Assembly: GCA_022457155.1 (NCBI GenBank)
Contig: JAJGOT010000206.1
Coordinates: forward strand, 340,501-404,500
DNA length: 64,000 bases
From: Cladopsammia gracilis
Taxonomy: Eukaryota > Cnidaria > Anthozoa > Scleractinia > Dendrophylliidae
Direction: 5' to 3'
Shown here: positions 32,230 to 42,605 of the stretch, one piece after another
Numbering within the stretch: position 1 is the stretch's first letter
Layout: each line of letters starts with the position of its first letter
The notes under the pieces: model-generated
Told to the model about the DNA's origin: nothing
The model's input: only the letters and a program-made list of their open reading frames with translations
Database searches by the model: none
Program-made: the position numbers and the translations under genes

Positions 32230-32502
32230 TTATCCCAGAGTTCACCGTAACTCCACAAGCTCAGACTGTTATGGAGGGAGTTTCAGTCATTTTTAACTGC
32301 AGTGCCACAGGGTTACCAACGCCTAGGATATCATGGAGTTATAACAGTGCTGCAGAACTCCCTCCCAACAGCAGTGAGTTGTCCAATGGCAGCTTGCTAA
32401 TTTCTGGTGTGCAGAATACTGTAGATTACGAGGGAACCTATATCTGTAGTGCCTCGAACAGAGCAGGCGTAAACGTGTCACAGGCTAACCTAACAGTGTG
32501 GG
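32230..32502 (+). CDS. Ig domain exon (Ig4), type B
   Basis: 91 codons, phase 1 to 1; acceptor TCTTTAG, donor GTAAGT. It reads IPEFTVTPQAQTVMEGVSVI, FNCSATGLPTPRISWSYN, NGSLLISGV and EGTYICSASNRAGVNVSQAN. An I-set Ig of the PEFTVTP..Q.V.EG type with GLP.P.ISW and YEGTY.C.A.N.AG. Type B, shared with 37633 and 44920. Confidence 0.95.
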
Positions 32503-32883
32503 GTAAGTATTTATACACGTTTTGTTCTTCATTACCAGGCAATAAATTTTCATGAGCGCCAAAACATTATTCGTTAAAATGAATGTGTGATTATTTTAGA
32601 AACATTAACAATCGTGTTAATTTTCGGCATGAACGTTAAGGAGTTTCATAACCTTTTCTCTTTATTAACTACGGTAATACGGTAACTACGGTAAGTGACA
32701 CTGAAGCTACCATACATTTCTGAAAGGACTTAATTATCTCAACCATTTTGGATTCGAACCGAAAGTCTAAGATTGTCTGGCTTAATAGTTAATCGGAATG
32801 TATCTTGGACATTTTCAATGTTTCCTAACTCCATTTTTATTAGGCGTTAGGCACTTTTCTCACTTAACAATTCTTTCCATCAG
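32503..32883. other. Intron between Ig4 and Ig5
   Basis: Unassigned AT-rich sequence. A CGGTAATACGGTAACTACGG tract occurs near 32670. Confidence 0.5.
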
Positions 32884-33153
32884 CTTATCCTACAATCTCC
32901 AAAGCATCAAGAAGAAGCATTACCATTTTAGTTGGATATCCACTAAATTTGACCTGCGTGATAGTCGGAGATCCTCAACCCGTTGTTGTGTGGAGCAAAT
33001 ATGGTATTCAGAGGATCCCGGGTGCTAATTATGAAAGTGGGAATTCCTCTCTGGTAATTCCTCGAGTATCAATAACAGATGAGGGTGTCTACGTGTGTTT
33101 GGGAAGGAGTGATGTTGGCAGTGTGTCGACCAACTTTACCGTTACAGTGCAAG
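32884..33153 (+). CDS. Ig domain exon (Ig5), type C
   Basis: 90 codons, phase 1 to 1; acceptor CCATCAG, donor GTTTGT. It reads YPTISKASRRSITILVGYPL, NLTCVIVGDPQPVVVWSKYG, NSSLVIPRVSITDEGVYVCL and RSDVGSVSTNFTVTV. The NL.CVV.GDP.P...W signature marks type C (41872, 61914). Confidence 0.93.
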
Positions 33154-33874
33154 GTTTGTATTACACTTAAGCTCGATATAGGTCCACGACGCGTACATGT
33201 GTCTACCTGTCACTATATAATTGCTTCTTAAAGGTCAAATTAACCAAAAATTTGACATATTTTCTTTTAGTCCAATATTAGTGCAATGTGTTGAACAAGG
33301 ACCAAATAAACATAGTCTGAAGTTTACAACTAATTGGACTTGGTATCGCAGAGATATTGGAAGCTGAAAAATGAAACTTTTTGGCCTTCATAATCGTAGA
33401 GCGATCGGGAAAATTGTCGGAAACTTGTCGGAAACCAATAGTGACGTCACTATTGACCACCTCAAAACCGTCAAGGATTGAAGTTGAAAGTCGGTGACTG
33501 AACGGAAAACTATGGTGTTTTGTTCTGCGATTAACTGCAGCAACAATTGTCCATTTTCAATACGAAAACAGTGAAAATCTTACACGTAAGTTAGAATACT
33601 CATGTATTCGCCAGAAGAGAGGACACTGGGAACACGGTTGGCTCGCCAATAGTGACGTCATAATCCTTACCAATCCTACCACTTGAAGCGCGCGGCCATT
33701 TCAGAAACGTTTTCATGAGGCCTTCGGAAATGTTCGTACTTTTAGCTATGTGACTTACTTAAAGGCTCAGGAGGGCAAATTGTTGCGTAAGTACGCTTTA
33801 TTATGGTTTCCTTAAACGTTTAAATAGCTTTAAATGGATAAAAAAAAAATCAAATTTTTGGTCCATTTGTATAT

Positions 33875-33964
33875 GTAATCGCATGGGCCCGAGTAAAATT
33901 AAGGATTAATATCACGCGTGTTTTCAGAAGCTGTAGAAATTCGCGACGAGGGCAATTTCTACAG

Positions 33965-34002
<38 letters not shown>

Positions 34003-34020
34003 GAGGGAACGTGTGATTAC
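33875..34020. repeat. Foldback hairpin, 146 bp
   Basis: GTAATC at 33875 pairs with GATTAC ending 34020, and AATTAAGGATTAATATCAC with its complement. The loop lies near 33950 (CGCGACGAGGGCAA). Arms about 60 bp. Confidence 0.88.
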
Positions 34021-35654
34021 TTGTTTATAATGTAGAGGGCAAAATTATAGGGAAACCTTTCAGACTTTTTAAGAGTCACTCAGACTTGAAACTACCCGAA
34101 GTGAAAATACACTCTCGCAACTGACAAGAAAAACTTTTTAACTTACTGTGGTTAAATAAATTTCTATTCGGTCAAAGATACATTTGGCTGTTATGTACAT
34201 CTAGAGAATATGGCCTGATTTTTATCGATAAAAGACACTTTACGACAAAAACAAAGCAAGTTTTATTTAAGCGTACCTGTGTTTTGAAGTTTTTGCCGCT
34301 TTGATAACAACAACAAATGGCGAGAGTTCAAACTTGCTAGCACGTTTGGCGATTTAATTGCTTTCTTTCACTTCTTGTAGCCTTATTCTTTCTCCTGTTA
34401 AACATATATTTCCCTTTCAGCAAAATCTGTCAAAGTTGTTTTCTTTAGGTCCGCAGATATCCGCATTTTTTCATTGAAGTGATGGAACTTTAAAACCTTT
34501 TGTCGCCATGAATGAATTTCTTCGAGGTCTTCAACGTCGCAAACTGGCTGCAGGCGCCTAGTTAATCCAAGATTTGACACAAATAATCGCCTCCTGTTTG
34601 GCGTAAAATGCTGTAATTCTCCTGTAGAATTCATTTCTTAGGTATCTTCCGATTTCATTCCTTTTTTATAACAAAATCTCCGGCGAAACATGCGAGCGCT
34701 CCGTTTGTAAATTTTCTTCAAAATCCCGCCAAGCCAACTGAATGCAACGAGAACGACGCGCTCAACCAATCACGAGTGAGAAATTTTGATGCTCGACCAA
34801 TCAGGAGCGAGTAATTTTGCCCTCAATTAATAAAAAATGCCCTCTTCGTCAGCCAATCAGCATTCAGTAATTTTGCCCTCTATATTATAAGACCTTTAAT
34901 TCCACGAGGCGCATTCGAACTTTCTTGATTGATCATTACATTAGTGACACAGTCCTTCCTTCACTAATTCGACAATTCACCCTTACCATCCATGTACCTC
35001 ATGTAGCACAATGCGTTTATAATGACATTCGTGGCGAAGCCTTTACGTCAATAATTCGACAGTTCCGCTTAAAATTCATGATGTACTTCATGTAGTACGA
35101 TGCGTAGTATAAATCTGTCAGAGAAACCTTACGAGCAACTTAAAACTCATCTCATACGAAGTATGAAGTGGAGTCAGATAACAGCACAGTGTCTCCCCGG
35201 TTCCCCGGGCTGACACAAAAACTCATTGACAAAAATAGCGATAAACTAACACCGGCTGAAAAGTTACATTAGCCTTGTGGAACATAATAAGAGTATGATA
35301 GGATTTCACCAACGCATTTTCAAAGTGAGAAAAAACAAACATTGGCTGAACCAATGTTTGACGGTTGAAACAAAAGTTAGTACTCTGCAAAATTGTTTTA
35401 TCACATCGATCCATTCTGATTCGTTGGCAGGCATACAATCTTTAATAATTATACAGGAAAACAATATAGCCTTTATTCTATGCTTTTATGTTCTTATATG
35501 TTGGTTTGGAATTTACTTTTTTCAACACATTTAACGGTAATGACATTTCTGAATCTATTAGTATGCAAGACTGCTACATTAGTTAGCCTACATTTTCTTC
35601 GAAACGTTTGAACAATTTTATCATTGTCATGAGTTAAAAAAGTGAAAAGAATAT

Positions 35655-36007
35655 TAAACACGAAGTTCCGGTATAAAAGGCTTAGCTCCTCCCCCATTTC
35701 ACACCTTTTGGGCGTGAAATGCAAATTAAGGCGTCTTTCAGTCACAAAACGTGGTTAACTTGTGCGTCCTTTAAATGTAATTTGCTTCAAAAATCTAATT
35801 TAACCAAGATTTTGTCTAAGCAAAAAAAGAAATAGAAGTTCATAAAGACTTCTGATATAACTTTCATAAAGTTTTTATCAAATTGTGTTGGCAATGGTCT
35901 TAGTAATGACGCATATTTTTTTGTCACGTTAATGCTTCAGTGGTTGATTGGCGACTGGAAGTGAGAATGGCCAAGCCAGGCTCCTTTTATACTGTAACTT
36001 CGTGTTT
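35655..36007. mobile_element. MITE (AAACACGAAGTT), 353 bp
   Basis: AAACACGAAGTTCCGGTATA at 35655 is matched by TATACTGTAACTTCGTGTTT ending 36007, terminal repeats of about 25 bp. Non-coding interior. Confidence 0.78.
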
Positions 36008-36339
36008 GAGATAGCTGAAGTGCTTGAGAATACAGATAGAGATCGATCTATTCGATAAAATAACTAGTGACACCGAACTTGTCTTATACGACTTACTTCG
36101 AAGAGGGAGGGCTCTCAAGGAACGAGGGCACAGGTTCATACTCCCTAGAGAGAAAACTGAGAGAACTCATAGGGATTTTTTTGTAAATTGATGCTATTAT
36201 TGAGTTATTAGGTAGCTTAGAATTCACCGTGACTATACATTTTGAGTTATCTATTTTTATTATTATAGATATACATGTACGTTGTGTCTTCTTTCATAAA
36301 GACATACTTATCCTATTAATGTTATTTATTTTTTTCTAG

Positions 36340-36666
36340 AGCCTGCAAAGATAAGCGTAACAGGGCCACTGGTTTTGACATTACTTCGAAATGAGAAAAA
36401 CCTGACGGTCGAGTGCTTTGGAAGGGGGAAACCCCGCCCCACAATAACATGGAAAAAGAGTGGCACAGAAATTTCCAAAAACCCTAGCGAAATCGAAAGT
36501 GGCGTGGTACAAGTTATTGGAAACAGTTCTGACGCCTGGAATGTTAGTAGTGTGTTGTATCTGCGAATAGGTGGAGTGACATATAATGATGCCGGTAACT
36601 ACACGTGTGAGGTGTATAATGGAGTGGACAGCAATGATACTGTGGATAGTACCATCAGGGTGTTAT
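36340..36666 (+). CDS. Ig domain exon (Ig6), type A
   Basis: 109 codons, phase 1 to 1; acceptor TTCTAG, donor GTAAGT. It reads KISVTGPLVLTLLRNEKNLT, VECFGRGKPRPTITWKKSG (Cys near residue 26, Trp near 38), GVVQVIGNSSDAWNVSSVLY and GVTYNDAGNYTCEVYNGVDS (Cys near 90). The whole domain is one exon. The GTGGTACAAGTT segment inside it corresponds to the place where the paralogue at 62343 is interrupted by an intron. Confidence 0.95.
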
Positions 36667-37632
36667 GTAAGTAAATACATTGTTATTTTTGAACAAATAT
36701 TAGGTTTGGATGTACAAATGCAGGCCAAGATTTTTTTTTGTTAACACTTGGCGTGCGTTTCTTAAAACTCTAAAAGCTTTTCGGTATCGAAAGCTATTTT
36801 TAAAATTCAATTTCTTTCGAGTGGCGATGAACATTTTATCCCGCAAACCAGCCCAGCGTTTTTCGTCAACTCCATATTTTGCTTAGCTTTTAAAATCAAC
36901 CAATATTGAATCCTTGTTGGTAAAATCTCTGCACACAACAGAGCTTTTCGGGCCCGATATGCGTTCGGGACTTTTGAGAAACGCACGCCTGGACCGAGTC
37001 TCAACAGTCCATAACATCTGGGGGGGGGGGGGGGGGGGGGGGTTGTAATGAAAAAACTAAGAGACTGGAAAAAAAAATTGCCTTTCGTGCATCGTTTATT
37101 TGCAAGATAAAGCGGGGAGAGGGGGGGGGGGGGGGGGTGTAGAAGCATCCGGGATAGTCCTAGATTCATACCATGTTCCAAATTATTATTGTATTCTTAG
37201 GATACTCCACTGCATTTTTTTAAAAGCCAAAGATTCCAAGGACCCATCACGTTTGGCTTTGGTGGATTTCGATACAATTTTTTTCAGGGGTTCGTTGATG
37301 GTCGTGGTATTTTTGATTGACTGCAGTAAAATCCGCAATATTCTTTAGTTGGGCTTTGACCTTCAGAGTCATTGAAAGGCACATTAATAATACTTACATT
37401 TTGCTGGGCAACACACTTCTTCTTTTCTCAGAACCCTTTTCTTCTGACATTGCAACAGAAATTCCAAGGATCCCAAGCTTTCAAATTATTGTGTCAGAAA
37501 AACAACTGAATATATCAGTTATAACGGTGCGCTGGGCTGTCTGTCCCTCTGTTAGGTAACAGCCTTGCATTGATTTCTTAGGCGTTATTACATGATGATC
37601 AATCAATTGCTCTGTCTTTCCTTTCTCTGTAG
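36667..37632. other. Intron between Ig6 and Ig7; poly-G runs
   Basis: Poly-G at 37020-37042 and about 37123-37137 (the latter after GAGAG). These produce artificial Gly/Pro frames. No exon. Confidence 0.65.
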
Positions 37633-37902
37633 TTAAGCCCGAGTTCGTAGAAGAACCAAAACATGTAGCCATTGTGCTTCAAGGGAATACTGTCACATTG
37701 CCCTGTAATGTGACGGGCGTGCCTAAACCTACCATCATTTGGCTATTTAGCGGTGCGAAGCTTCCTCCTAGTAAACAAGAAGAGGATGGCAGTTTAACGG
37801 TATATTCAGTTCGAAACAATCAAAGCTATGAAGGATTGTACACTTGCAAGGCTACAAGTATTGCTGGAATACTTATCTCCAATGTCACATTAACTGTGGA
37901 TG
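37633..37902 (+). CDS. Ig domain exon (Ig7), type B, GC donor
   Basis: 90 codons, phase 1 to 1; acceptor CTGTAG. It reads KPEFVEEPKHVAIVLQGNTV, TLPCNVTGVPKPTIIWLFSG, DGSLTVYSVRNNQSYEGLYT and CKATSIAGILISNVTLTVDG. Type B. The donor is GCAAGT, a GC-AG intron: the VDG end and phase 1 fit only this site, and the nearest GT (5 bp on) would give phase 2. Confidence 0.92.
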
Positions 37903-38149
37903 GCAAGTTATCTTATTTGCTTATGCAAACGTCTTTCCGTCTTCTTTCTTATTTCAATTTTGATTCAACCCTTTTGGTCTCAAAGACAGGCAAGTTGTAT
38001 CTGGGCAAAAAACTCCAGAATGTAATGACAAAGAACTTTCATTTGAACAGTTCTCCATACGATTTCATCCAAAGACCCAAAGGTTACCGCCACCTTGTAC
38101 AGCACAATTATCAGCACCAGAAGAAAGTACTGCCAAAGTGCTTTTATTA

Positions 38150-38720
38150 GTTTGAATGGTCACACTGTTCTCAAAGTTAGAACCACTAAAGGAAACTGGT
38201 GCTCAATAACTTTCATTTGAATGGTCACACTTTAGGATTTCATCCACAGACTCAAAAGTTAGAACCACCTTGTACAGCAAAATAAACAGCACCAAAGTAA
38301 AGTACTGCCCAATAGCTTTGATTTGAATGGTCATACTTTAGGATTTCATCCACAGACTCAAAAGTTATAACCACCTTGTACAGCATAATAAACGGCACCA
38401 CAGGAAAGGACTGCTCAATAGCTTTCATTTGAATGGTCACACTTTAGGATTTTATCCACAGACTCAAAAGTTAGAACCACCTTGTACAGCATAATATAAA
38501 CAGTAGCACAGGAAAGGACTGCTCAATAGCTTTCATTTGAATGGTCACACTTTAGGATTTCATCCACAGACTCAAAAGTTAGAACCACCTTCTACAGCAC
38601 AATAAACAAGACCACGGGAAAGTACTGCCCAGTAGCTTTCATTTGAATGGTCACATTTTAGGATTTCATCCACAGACCCAAAAGTTAGAACCACCTTATA
38701 CAGCATAATAAACAGCACCA
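38150..38720 (-). repeat. 106-bp satellite array 2, reversed
   Basis: TGGTCACACTTTAGG-type units at 38222, 38328, 38434, 38542 and 38648: spacing 106, 106, 108 (a 2-nt insertion) and 106. Reverse orientation relative to the array at 26107. Confidence 0.95.
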
Positions 38721-38857
38721 GGTTTTATTTGACTGATTTTTGGCCAATATTGCAAACTTATCATAGCCTTTTTCCGCCGATGTTTCCATGTAAAACCTTC
38801 TTCTTTCGCAATTTAAATTGTTACGCGTTTTATTGAATGTTTATTTGTTTGCCTCGT

Positions 38858-39455
38858 TAAAGGTGGTCAGACACGAGGGGTCATGTAGCAGGGACATGTC
38901 GCAGCGACATGTAGCAGCGACAAAAATGTGTATAGTACACACTGAGGGACATGTAGCAGGGAGTGTAGCGAGGACATGTATCAGGGAAGAAATCATAGCG
39001 CTTTCACACCACATGAAAATGTCGCGGGGACATGTCTCAGGGACATGTTGCAGCGACACGTCCCCTCGTGTGAGCTGATACCATCATAATTATGCAACAC
39101 CATTCTTGGGAACATTTTGTCCCCGCGACATGTCTCACGGAGTTCAACTTGTTGAACTTCATTTGACATGTCGCGGGGACAAAATGTCGCCAAAATTGGT
39201 GTTGCACAATAATGGTAGTATCAGTTCACACGAGGGGACGTGTCGCTGCATCATGTCCCTGAGGCATGTCCCCGCGACATTTTCATGTGGTGTGCAAGCG
39301 CTATGATTATTTCCCTGCTACATGTCCCCGCTACATTCCCTGCTACATGTCCTTCAGTGTTCACTACACAAACTTTTGTCGCTGCTAAATGTCGCTGCTA
39401 AATGTTGCTGCGATATGTCCCTGCTACATGACCCCTCGTGTCTGACCACCTTAAC
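38858..39455. repeat. Large foldback element, about 600 bp, ACATGTC-rich
   Basis: TTAAAGGTGGTCAGACACGA at the left end pairs with TCGTGTCTGACCACCTTAAC at the right. Arms are about 290 bp with the centre at GTTCAACTTGTTGAAC near 39142-39157. GGGACATGT or its complement occurs more than ten times. No coding capacity. Such a palindrome would form a very long intron hairpin. Confidence 0.92.
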
Positions 39456-40542
39456 AATTGTATTTTTTATATAATTGATATTTTTTCCGTTGTCGTGTTG
39501 TTGCTATTTGAGTGCCTCTTCCATGCCCTTACTAATTTGTTTTACTGCTTGTTAATGCTAGTTTCAAATATTGTAATTACGTTAATACTTATAAGACTAA
39601 ATAATTATCTTGATGATAATCTAATATGGCCTGCTAATGTGTATTTCTTTTACAACAGGTTACAAAAATCTGGTAATAATTACTCTATGTCGATACTATA
39701 GTATAATAACTGTTTTATAAGAAGGGGCTACGTCACAACGATTAAGTCAAAACTAGCTGTACTAAAATTATTGGATATCATCATTACTCGCACTAAAAAT
39801 GTTTTGGAACATCATGAAAATATGAAGTGAATTTGTAAGCGGAATGCAACTACGGCCAACGTTTATCGACAAAAGACATGGGCGAAAGAACTTGAAAATT
39901 ATCGCCTAAATTTGTCAAGTTGTAAATCCATTTTCATTCGGTCATCCGCAACTATAATCAATTGTTTATAGTTTCAGTGTATTTCTATCGGCATTCATAA
40001 CAAAACTGGACCATTGTTTTAAGGTTTCCTTTGATGCAAATAGGTTTTGTGGCTTTTGAAAGCGATGCTAAAATTGATGACATGGCCTCTTTAATTAGAC
40101 CGATTAATGTCGTTGAGCTTCATAGTACTGCCCATTGTACTAGGTGTGACATCCTTTGGATAACATTTCCTTGTTTGAAAATAACTGACCGCTTATCACG
40201 CTCTTGCATGGATTGTTTGTCTAACTTCAGGTAAGAAATAATACTTCATTACGAATTGTTGAATTTAACCATATATATTAATGTAGACTTATCTACAAAC
40301 TGCATGCTTCTTTCTTATACATGGTACGTTAGCGCTTTATTGCCTTTATTATCCTAATATGCTATGATGTTAATTGATGTAATAAATATATAATATAACA
40401 CCAATAAAGAGAGGTTGGTATTAAAAACGTAACAAGTCAATGGACTTTATTTAATAGTGTTAAACTAATTGGACATAAATTAAATTTCAATCCATTACAT
40501 CAGAAGTCAAGAAGTGGATTACAGTTCATCAAATTTAATTTC
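39456..40542. other. Intronic stretch with a dispersed unknown repeat
   Basis: Around 40003-40070 the segment ATAACAAAACTGGACCATTG and the following GGCTTTTGAAAGCGATGCTAA recur near 59582-59655 and, in part, 63118. Family unknown. No exon. Confidence 0.5.
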
Positions 40543-41454
40543 TTAAAGTGCCCCTATGATCAAATTTTTTTTTACCACAATTGCCGCTCAACTCGCAATC
40601 TGATTGGTCGACGTGAGTGGTAAATGAGAGTCCAGACAACGGTGCTGACGCTAACATCACGTGCGCTTGAAAAAAACCAATCAGATTGCGAGAAAGTTAT
40701 AGACAACGCTTGCTCTTTCTTTGCTGTCACGTTTCGTAACAAGACTTCGGTTTTTCCTTGTATTTTTTCTAAATATTGTTGTAAAAAACAAATTTACACC
40801 GGTTTTCCGTGGTGTGGACTCTTATTTACCACGATTTACGTCATCACATGGTCAAAATTTGTTGCTGACTCACTCGGCTGCGCCTCGTGAGTCCACAACA
40901 TTTTGACCATGTGATGACGTAAATCGTGGTAAATAAGAGTCCACACCACGGAAAACCGGTGTAAATTTGTTAAATTTTCATTTTTTTACATTTTCGTGTA
41001 CTATTAGACTTTCTTACTCATCTTGCCAAATTTCAATCCATTACGAACCTCAGAAGTCATTTTATTTTAACATTTATTTCCGAGAATTTACGGCCGCCAT
41101 TAATCAACCTTGTTCCAAGGCTTGGTTGCGAATGGGAGAAAGTGACATCAAAGACTCAAACATACCTCACGGGATGTAATTATAATAACAATCAACATAG
41201 AAAATTGTACGAAGAACAAGTCCAAAGTTTTTGTTACTTTCGCGTGATTTTCAATACTTATTGTTATTATAATTTCAACCCGTGAGGTATGTTTGATTAA
41301 TGGCGGCCGTAAATTCTCGGAAATAAATGTTAAAATAAAATGACTTCTGATGTTCGTAATGAATTGAAATTGGGCAAGATGAGTAAGAAAGTCTAATTGT
41401 ACACGAAAATGTAAAAAAATGAAAATAAAAAAAATTGATCACAGGGGCACTTTA
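40543..41454. repeat. Nested foldback elements, 912 bp
   Basis: Outer palindrome: TTAAAGTGCCCCTATGATCA at 40543 pairs with TGATCACAGGGGCACTTTAA ending near 41454, with arms sharing GGCCGCCATTAATCA. The left arm is split by about 400 bp (roughly 40573-40972) containing a second palindrome at 40789-40970 (AATTTACACCGGTTTTCCGT and complement) whose loop is CTCGGCTGCGCCTCG. Confidence 0.9.
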
Positions 41455-41624
41455 AAAAGACGAGGCGCAGCCGAGATATTTTAATCGACTTCAAATTGTT
41501 TGGATACCTGATATAATACAAGGAAAACTAAGAATAACATCGCCAAAATCTATGGTTATTAAGATCAAGCTTCCAAAGGAATGTCGCGCTTCATTTTCTT
41601 TGTTAAAACGTGATGAATTATTAA

Positions 41625-41788
41625 TTCGCCCCTTTAGAAACGAGGAAACTGGGCCGAGTGAACTTTCGCAACGACTTCTGGGACTGTTACTGGGCACAAA
41701 GACAAAAGAAGCGTCCCCTGTAACGATCCCAGAAGTCGTTGCGAAAGTTCACTCGGTCCAGTTTCCTTCTCGTTTCTAAAGTGGCGAA
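41625..41788. repeat. Foldback hairpin upstream of Ig8
   Basis: CTTTAGAAACGAG at 41632 pairs with its complement ending at 41781, and TCCCAGAAGTCGTTGCGAAA with its partner. Arms about 63 bp, loop about 35 bp. It ends 84 bp upstream of the Ig8 exon. Confidence 0.92.
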
Positions 41789-41871
41789 TGAGCATGATAA
41801 TTTTGATCATATATGCCGTTGGTCAGAAACGTGTTTCAATACCAGACTAACTTTATCACTTTCTACATTAG

Positions 41872-42135
41872 TGCCTCCTCATATAACGCGACTCCAGGAT
41901 GTCAAACTGAAGATTTATTCCGAAATGAACTTGATATGCGTTGTGGAAGGAGATCCATCCCCCATAGTCTACTGGAAACAAAATGGACAGCGCATCGTTA
42001 CACAAAGTCAATTTTCCTCTAACAACAGAACGCTGACCATAAAAAACGTGGGCCTCGGCACAGAGGGTACATACACGTGTGTTGCTTTAAATAGAGCTGG
42101 AAACACATCTTCAAGCGCTTTCGTCGAAGTTTTAA
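41872..42135 (+). CDS. Ig domain exon (Ig8), type C
   Basis: 88 codons, phase 1 to 1; acceptor CATTAG, donor GTAAGA. It reads PPHITRLQDVKLKIYSEMNL, ICVVEGDPSPIVYWKQNGQR, NNRTLTIKNVGLGTEGTYTC and VALNRAGNTSSSAFVEV. Type C. The next exon is only 125 bp away, the shortest intron in this part of the gene. Confidence 0.95.
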
Positions 42136-42260
42136 GTAAGACCCCTTCTGGTGCTATCATTATTTTGTGCTCCTGGTGTTATGAGTGCGTAATGCTTAAA
42201 GATCTTTGCCGACATTTAATTTGATGGATCTTAATTTTACTTCGGTTTACTTTTTTCTAG

Positions 42261-42605
42261 TTCCACTACAAATGTCTATAGCACCATCCCGTTTGTTAGC
42301 TATCAGACGGCAACAGGAAAACACAACTGCAGATTGCCATGGTTACGGAAAACCAAGCCCAATTGTAAAATGGCTAAGACGTGGTGTTCAAGTTCCACTT
42401 GGAAGCCTGAAGTTTTCGAACAAGACGAATCGCGTTTTTCAAGTTGTCACTTCCGGTGGAAACGCGTCTTCACTGTGGAATGCTTCCAGTCGTTTGTACA
42501 TTGCTCCCCATGGTGCGTCTTATCAAGAGGCGGGAGCATACGTCTGTCAAGTTCAAAACAGTGTTCAGCCAAATATAACGATCAATGAGACCGTTGAAGT
42601 AGCAT
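42261..42605 (+). CDS. Ig domain exon (Ig9), type A
   Basis: 115 codons, phase 1 to 1; acceptor TTCTAG, donor GTAAGT. It reads PLQMSIAPSRLLAIRRQQEN, TTADCHGYGKPSPIVKWLRR, VFQVVTSGGNASSLWNASSR and ASYQEAGAYVCQVQNSVQPN. Type A, uninterrupted, with the WNASSRLYI segment matching WNVSSVLYL of Ig6. Confidence 0.95.

Larger units (their letters stand above)
33154..36339. other. 3.2-kb intron with hairpin, CCAAT-like tracts and MITE
   Basis: Besides the elements listed separately, 34760-34860 carries three CCAATCA motifs spaced 35-65 bp within an AT-rich context. Matching AGGGCAAA/TTTGCCCT tracts at 33770, 34035, 34818 and 34870 suggest a larger decayed element of about 1.1 kb (33760-34900). No exon fits. 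Confidence 0.45.

Noticed and set aside
36807..37181. Minus-strand frame with poly-proline
   Set aside because: Arises from poly-G runs at 37020 and 37123.
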